DNA of 6,986 nucleotides, from contig CAYONT010000082.1 in the NCBI GenBank assembly GCA_964405405.1, positions 1-6,986 of the forward strand. Direction: 5' to 3'. The notes under the pieces were generated by a model that had not been told where the DNA came from, searched no databases, and worked only from the letters and a program-made list of their open reading frames with translations. The stretch comes from CAMCYM01 sp964405405 (GTDB lineage Bacteria; Bacteroidota; Bacteroidia; Flavobacteriales_D; Sanyastnellaceae). The position numbers and the translations under genes were made by a program. This document shows positions 5,298-6,986 of the stretch, one piece after another. Each line of letters begins with the position of its first letter. The stretch's first letter is position 1.

Positions 5298-6272
5298 ATG
5301 ATCCTTTTTGAAGTATCTGGCGGATTAGGAAATCAGATGTTCCAGTATGCCTCCGCACGGAGGCTGGCTGGCCAGGGGGATGGCGTGATGTTGGCAGACC
5401 TCTACTTTTTGGGGCTGCACCTGCAGCCGCCGCGGCGTCATCGGCTGGACAAGTTGCGGGTTCGGTCCAGCGTTGTGCCCTGGTATCACGTGTGGAGATA
5501 CAGCCCGGTGGAGTTTGTGACGCGTTTGACACGTCGGCAGTTCTCTGCGCCCACAGCCAAACGTCTTCTCTCGGCGGCCGCCAGAAGAGGTATCGAGTCC
5601 GCCTGCCGCTACCGCTTCCATGAATACCAGCCTGGGCAGCCCAAGCCCCCGCTTAAAAAGGGAAAAGTCGTTTCCGAGAGGCACTTTCATTTTGATTCCG
5701 AGATGCTTTCTCTGTCAGGAGAAAATTTGCTCGTGGGCTACTGGCAGACGGAAAAGTATTTCGGCGATATCGCGCCGCAGATCAGGGCTGAGTTTCAGGT
5801 GAAAACGCCCCAGCAGGGGCAGGATGAGATTGTGGCCGCCCACATGCGCCGAACGGAGCCGGTTTCCCTCCACGTGAGGCGCGGAGATAAGGCCACGGCC
5901 AAGGAGTTCAATGGGTCTTCCGCAGAGTATTGCCGCCGTGCGGTGTCATGGTTTCGCGAGCGGCTGTCCAGCCCTGTGTTCTTTGTTTTTACCGACGACT
6001 GGGACTGGGTGCGGCAGCACCTCCCTGCGGCGCCGGACATGGTGCATGTTTGTCACAACGGGGACGACGAGGAGTATGAGGATTTGCGTTTGATGAGCCA
6101 GTGCAAGCACCACATCATCGCCCCTAGCTCCTTCAGTTGGTGGGGGGCGTGGCTGAATCCCAGCCCGGAAAAGCTGGTGGTCAGCCCACCGCACCATCGC
6201 TGGCTGAACTTCCGCAATTGTGACACCTCCGACGTGATCCCTGACTCATGGGTCCAACTGGATGACCAGTGA
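5298..6272 (+). CDS. Alpha-1,2-fucosyltransferase (GT11), second tandem copy
   Basis: The 324-residue product is a paralogue of the preceding fucosyltransferase; I counted by hand about 200 identical positions in about 320 aligned (roughly 62%). The motifs are conserved: GGLGNQMFQYASARRLA (8-24), HVRRGDK (192-198), FVFTDDWDW (229-237) and LMSQCKHHIIAPSSFSWW (265-282). Differences concentrate at residues 51-70, 81-105 and 248-262, while the donor-binding and C-terminal parts are nearly fixed. This suggests the same GDP-fucose donor but a different acceptor. The gap to the upstream copy is 19 bases. Its TGA (6270-6272) overlaps the GTG start of the next gene, a sign of translational coupling. 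The pair most likely arose by tandem duplication. Sugar acceptor is unknown. Confidence 0.93.
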   Translation: MILFEVSGGLGNQMFQYASARRLAGQGDGVMLADLYFLGLHLQPPRRHRLDKLRVRSSVVPWYHVWRYSPVEFVTRLTRRQFSAPTAKRLLSAAARRGIESACRYRFHEYQPGQPKPPLKKGKVVSERHFHFDSEMLSLSGENLLVGYWQTEKYFGDIAPQIRAEFQVKTPQQGQDEIVAAHMRRTEPVSLHVRRGDKATAKEFNGSSAEYCRRAVSWFRERLSSPVFFVFTDDWDWVRQHLPAAPDMVHVCHNGDDEEYEDLRLMSQCKHHIIAPSSFSWWGAWLNPSPEKLVVSPPHHRWLNFRNCDTSDVIPDSWVQLDDQ

Positions 6273-6986
6273 AGCTGAGCCCCAACGCCGTTCGAACACC
6301 CAGCCCCTGGTTTGTTCTCCGCAGTCTCGTCAGCCAAGTGCTGGGACGTTCGAACCAGATCATTCATTCCTACCGCACGGACCGCATCTCGCATGTGGAT
6401 CTGGAGCAGGACATCCGCCTGCTGATCCCGAAGAAGGATCCTTTGCTCATCGACGTGGGGGCCAACGCCGGGCAGACGATCCACATGTTCAAGCGTGTGT
6501 TCGAGCGGCCAGTTATCCATGCCTTCGAACCCAACCGCTCGCTGGTGGAGGGGCAGCTTACTGCCGCATTTGGGCAGGACAAGAATGTGACTCTCAACGC
6601 CGCAGGCCTTGGCGCCACGGAAGGAACGCTGACTCTCCACCGGTTCGAAAAAGACCAGATGAGTTCATTCCTCCCTTTGGAGCGCGGAGAGCGCAATCCC
6701 TACGCGGACGAGGCTGTGGTGGCCAGCTCCGAGGTGCCGGTGTGGACATTGGACCAGTATGCGAGAAAGCACCGCATGGGGAAGATAGACCTGCTGAAGA
6801 TCGACACCCAGGGCTATGATCTGCAGGTGCTGCTCGGGGCGGAGGAGCAGCTTGCCGCCGGCAACGTGGGGCTCGTCATGCTGGAGATCAATTTCATCCC
6901 GTTGTATGTCGGCCAGCCTGCGTTCGGCGAGTTGGATGCGTTCCTGCGCAAACGCGGCTACGCCCTGGTGGACTTGTATGAAAAAA
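6269..6986 (+). CDS. FkbM family SAM-dependent methyltransferase (second copy, 3' end outside window)
   Basis: The frame is open from a stop at 6263-6265 to the window end (239 complete codons). The first start is GTG 6269, which overlaps the fucosyltransferase stop as GTGA; there is no earlier in-frame start, and the GTG at 6338 is too far in. The protein is a methyltransferase with an N-terminal segment of about 55 residues, then SAM motif I LLIDVGANAGQT (59-70), the acidic HAFEPN (84-89) and the FkbM signature LLKIDTQGYD (175-184), followed by LVMLEINFIPLY (202-213). A C-terminal RGYALVDLYEK resembles the family's last helix/strand region, so perhaps a few dozen residues are missing. It would O-methylate a sugar of the exported glycan, by context. 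It has DTQGYD where the first copy has DTEGWE, so it belongs to a different FkbM subtype. Confidence 0.88.
   Translation, partial: MKLSPNAVRTPSPWFVLRSLVSQVLGRSNQIIHSYRTDRISHVDLEQDIRLLIPKKDPLLIDVGANAGQTIHMFKRVFERPVIHAFEPNRSLVEGQLTAAFGQDKNVTLNAAGLGATEGTLTLHRFEKDQMSSFLPLERGERNPYADEAVVASSEVPVWTLDQYARKHRMGKIDLLKIDTQGYDLQVLLGAEEQLAAGNVGLVMLEINFIPLYVGQPAFGELDAFLRKRGYALVDLYEK

Noticed and set aside
4727..5761. Repeated 23-base identity between the fucosyltransferase genes as a possible mobile or attachment repeat
   Set aside because: Both copies encode the same conserved YWQTEKYF protein segment at homologous positions, so paralogy explains them.
6262..6819. Plus-strand open frame from ATG 6262 after the second fucosyltransferase
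   Set aside because: It is out of frame with the clear FkbM methyltransferase starting at GTG 6269, and its translation is Arg/Pro/Ser-rich with no domain.

Overview
The window holds a stretch of a bacterial surface-polysaccharide locus. All genes lie on the + strand in moderately GC-rich DNA with tightly packed coding regions. None of the seven usable start codons has a convincing AGGAGG-type ribosome binding site. That feature, the gene content and the protein style (Wzm/Wzt exporter, GbsR/MarR-type regulator, FkbM methyltransferases, GT11 fucosyltransferases) suggest a PVC-group bacterium, most likely Verrucomicrobia of the Prosthecobacter/Verrucomicrobium type. This placement is inference from style; no 16S or marker gene is present.

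Layout. (1) Positions 1-374: the C-terminal end of a family 4 glycosyltransferase whose start lies upstream. (2) Positions 375-444: a short intergenic stretch with a GTGCCT/AGGCAC dyad. (3) Positions 445-999: a GbsR/MarR-like winged-helix regulator. (4) Positions 1000-1168: a 169-base leader with a terminator-like hairpin, a symmetrical 29-base hairpin, and an exact match to the ops consensus GGCGGTAGYNT known from RfaH-controlled polysaccharide operons. (5) Positions 1169-3314: an ABC-2 polysaccharide exporter, Wzm-type permease then Wzt-type ATPase with a C-terminal glycan-recognition domain. (6) Positions 3349-6986: a decoration module in the order FkbM methyltransferase, alpha-1,2-fucosyltransferase, second alpha-1,2-fucosyltransferase, second FkbM methyltransferase. 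The last gene starts at a GTG that overlaps the preceding stop codon and runs off the window.

The genes from 1169 onward are spaced by 13, 34, 34, 19 and -4 bases and probably form one long operon. The simplest reading is that a glycan built on an undecaprenyl-type carrier is fucosylated and O-methylated in the cytoplasm, then recognised by the Wzt C-terminal domain and exported by Wzm/Wzt. The most interesting points are the ops-like element with its abutting hairpin in the leader, which implies control by a specialised NusG paralogue outside gamma-proteobacteria, and the MT-FT-FT-MT arrangement, which may make a methylated fucose epitope or cap. Neither function is proven by the sequence. 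I saw no mobile elements, CRISPR arrays, tRNA or rRNA genes.
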